Assembly: GCA_967755175.1 (NCBI GenBank) | Contig: CBRAFO010000106.1 | Location: 1 to 12,376 of the forward strand | Origin: Rariglobus sp967755175 | GTDB taxonomy: Bacteria > Verrucomicrobiota > Verrucomicrobiia > Opitutales > Opitutaceae | Length of the DNA stretch: 12,376 bases | Direction of reading: 5' to 3' | Shown here: piece by piece, positions 12,340-12,376 of the stretch | Layout: each line of letters begins with the position of its first letter | Numbering within the stretch: the first letter of the stretch is position 1 | The notes under the pieces: model-generated | What the model saw: only the letters and a program-made list of their open reading frames with translations | Told to the model about the DNA's origin: nothing | Databases searched by the model: none | Translations under genes and position numbers: made by a program

Positions 12340-12376
12340 ATGAAAACGCTTGATGAGGAGGGTGTAGTTTCCATTG
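12340..12376 (+). CDS. Possible start of a plus-strand gene, cut by window edge
   Basis: An open frame begins at ATG 12340 and reads MKTLDEEGVVSI to the edge. It follows the AT-rich stretch, and a TATTTT box lies 5 nt upstream. Twelve codons are too few to name a family. The purine-rich GATGAGGAGGG at 12352-12362 could alternatively be the ribosome binding site of a gene starting just outside the window. Confidence 0.3.
   Translation, partial: MKTLDEEGVVSI

Noticed and set aside
1..12376. CRISPR array, tRNA, rRNA or insertion sequence
   Set aside because: No regularly spaced direct repeats, cloverleaf-like segments, conserved rRNA stretches or transposase motifs were seen.

Overview
The window is a high-GC bacterial chromosome segment. 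It most resembles a Verrucomicrobiota genome of the Opitutales type. That is an inference from a short FtsK without membrane segments, a type 2 ArgC, weak or absent Shine-Dalgarno sequences, and an Asp23/AmaP pair beside accBC. No rRNA, tRNA, CRISPR array, transposase or phage gene is visible.

Left part, minus strand (1-2166). A soluble FtsK/SpoIIIE-type DNA translocase (320-2035) is followed by the start of an unrecognised gene (235 down to the left edge). The gap between them is filled by a palindromic element built from 7-bp TAGYGRG units. The ftsK promoter region contains a perfect 15-bp interrupted palindrome and is divergent from argC.

Central part, plus strand (2167-8164). argC (arginine synthesis) runs almost without a gap into a creB-creC two-component pair. 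These are followed by a REPIN-like inverted pair of REP hairpins, creD, and prmA (ribosomal protein L11 methyltransferase). Upstream of creD is a near-perfect match to the E. coli CreB binding site (TTCAC-N6-TTCAT). CreC, CreB and CreD therefore probably form a working signalling circuit here. CreB is unusual: it carries a repeat-derived insertion inside its receiver domain and a long linker. A 13-bp GC hairpin separates prmA from the convergent genes to its right.

Right part, minus strand (8262-11263). accB and accC encode the biotin carrier and biotin carboxylase of acetyl-CoA carboxylase. They are followed by a clear intrinsic terminator, then asp23 and a small AmaP-like membrane protein. 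This resembles the accB-accC-yqhY order of Bacillus. A 65-nt multi-stem hairpin lies between accB and accC.

Right end (11264-12376). About 1.1 kb holds no convincing gene. Its plus strand is strongly G+T rich and A poor. It ends in an AT-rich promoter-like stretch and perhaps the first codons of a plus-strand gene.

The main points for follow-up are the CreB site before creD, the modified CreB, two GTAG-ended palindromic elements that each supply the TAG stop of the gene they touch, the accB-accC hairpin, and the skewed gene-free region upstream of accB.
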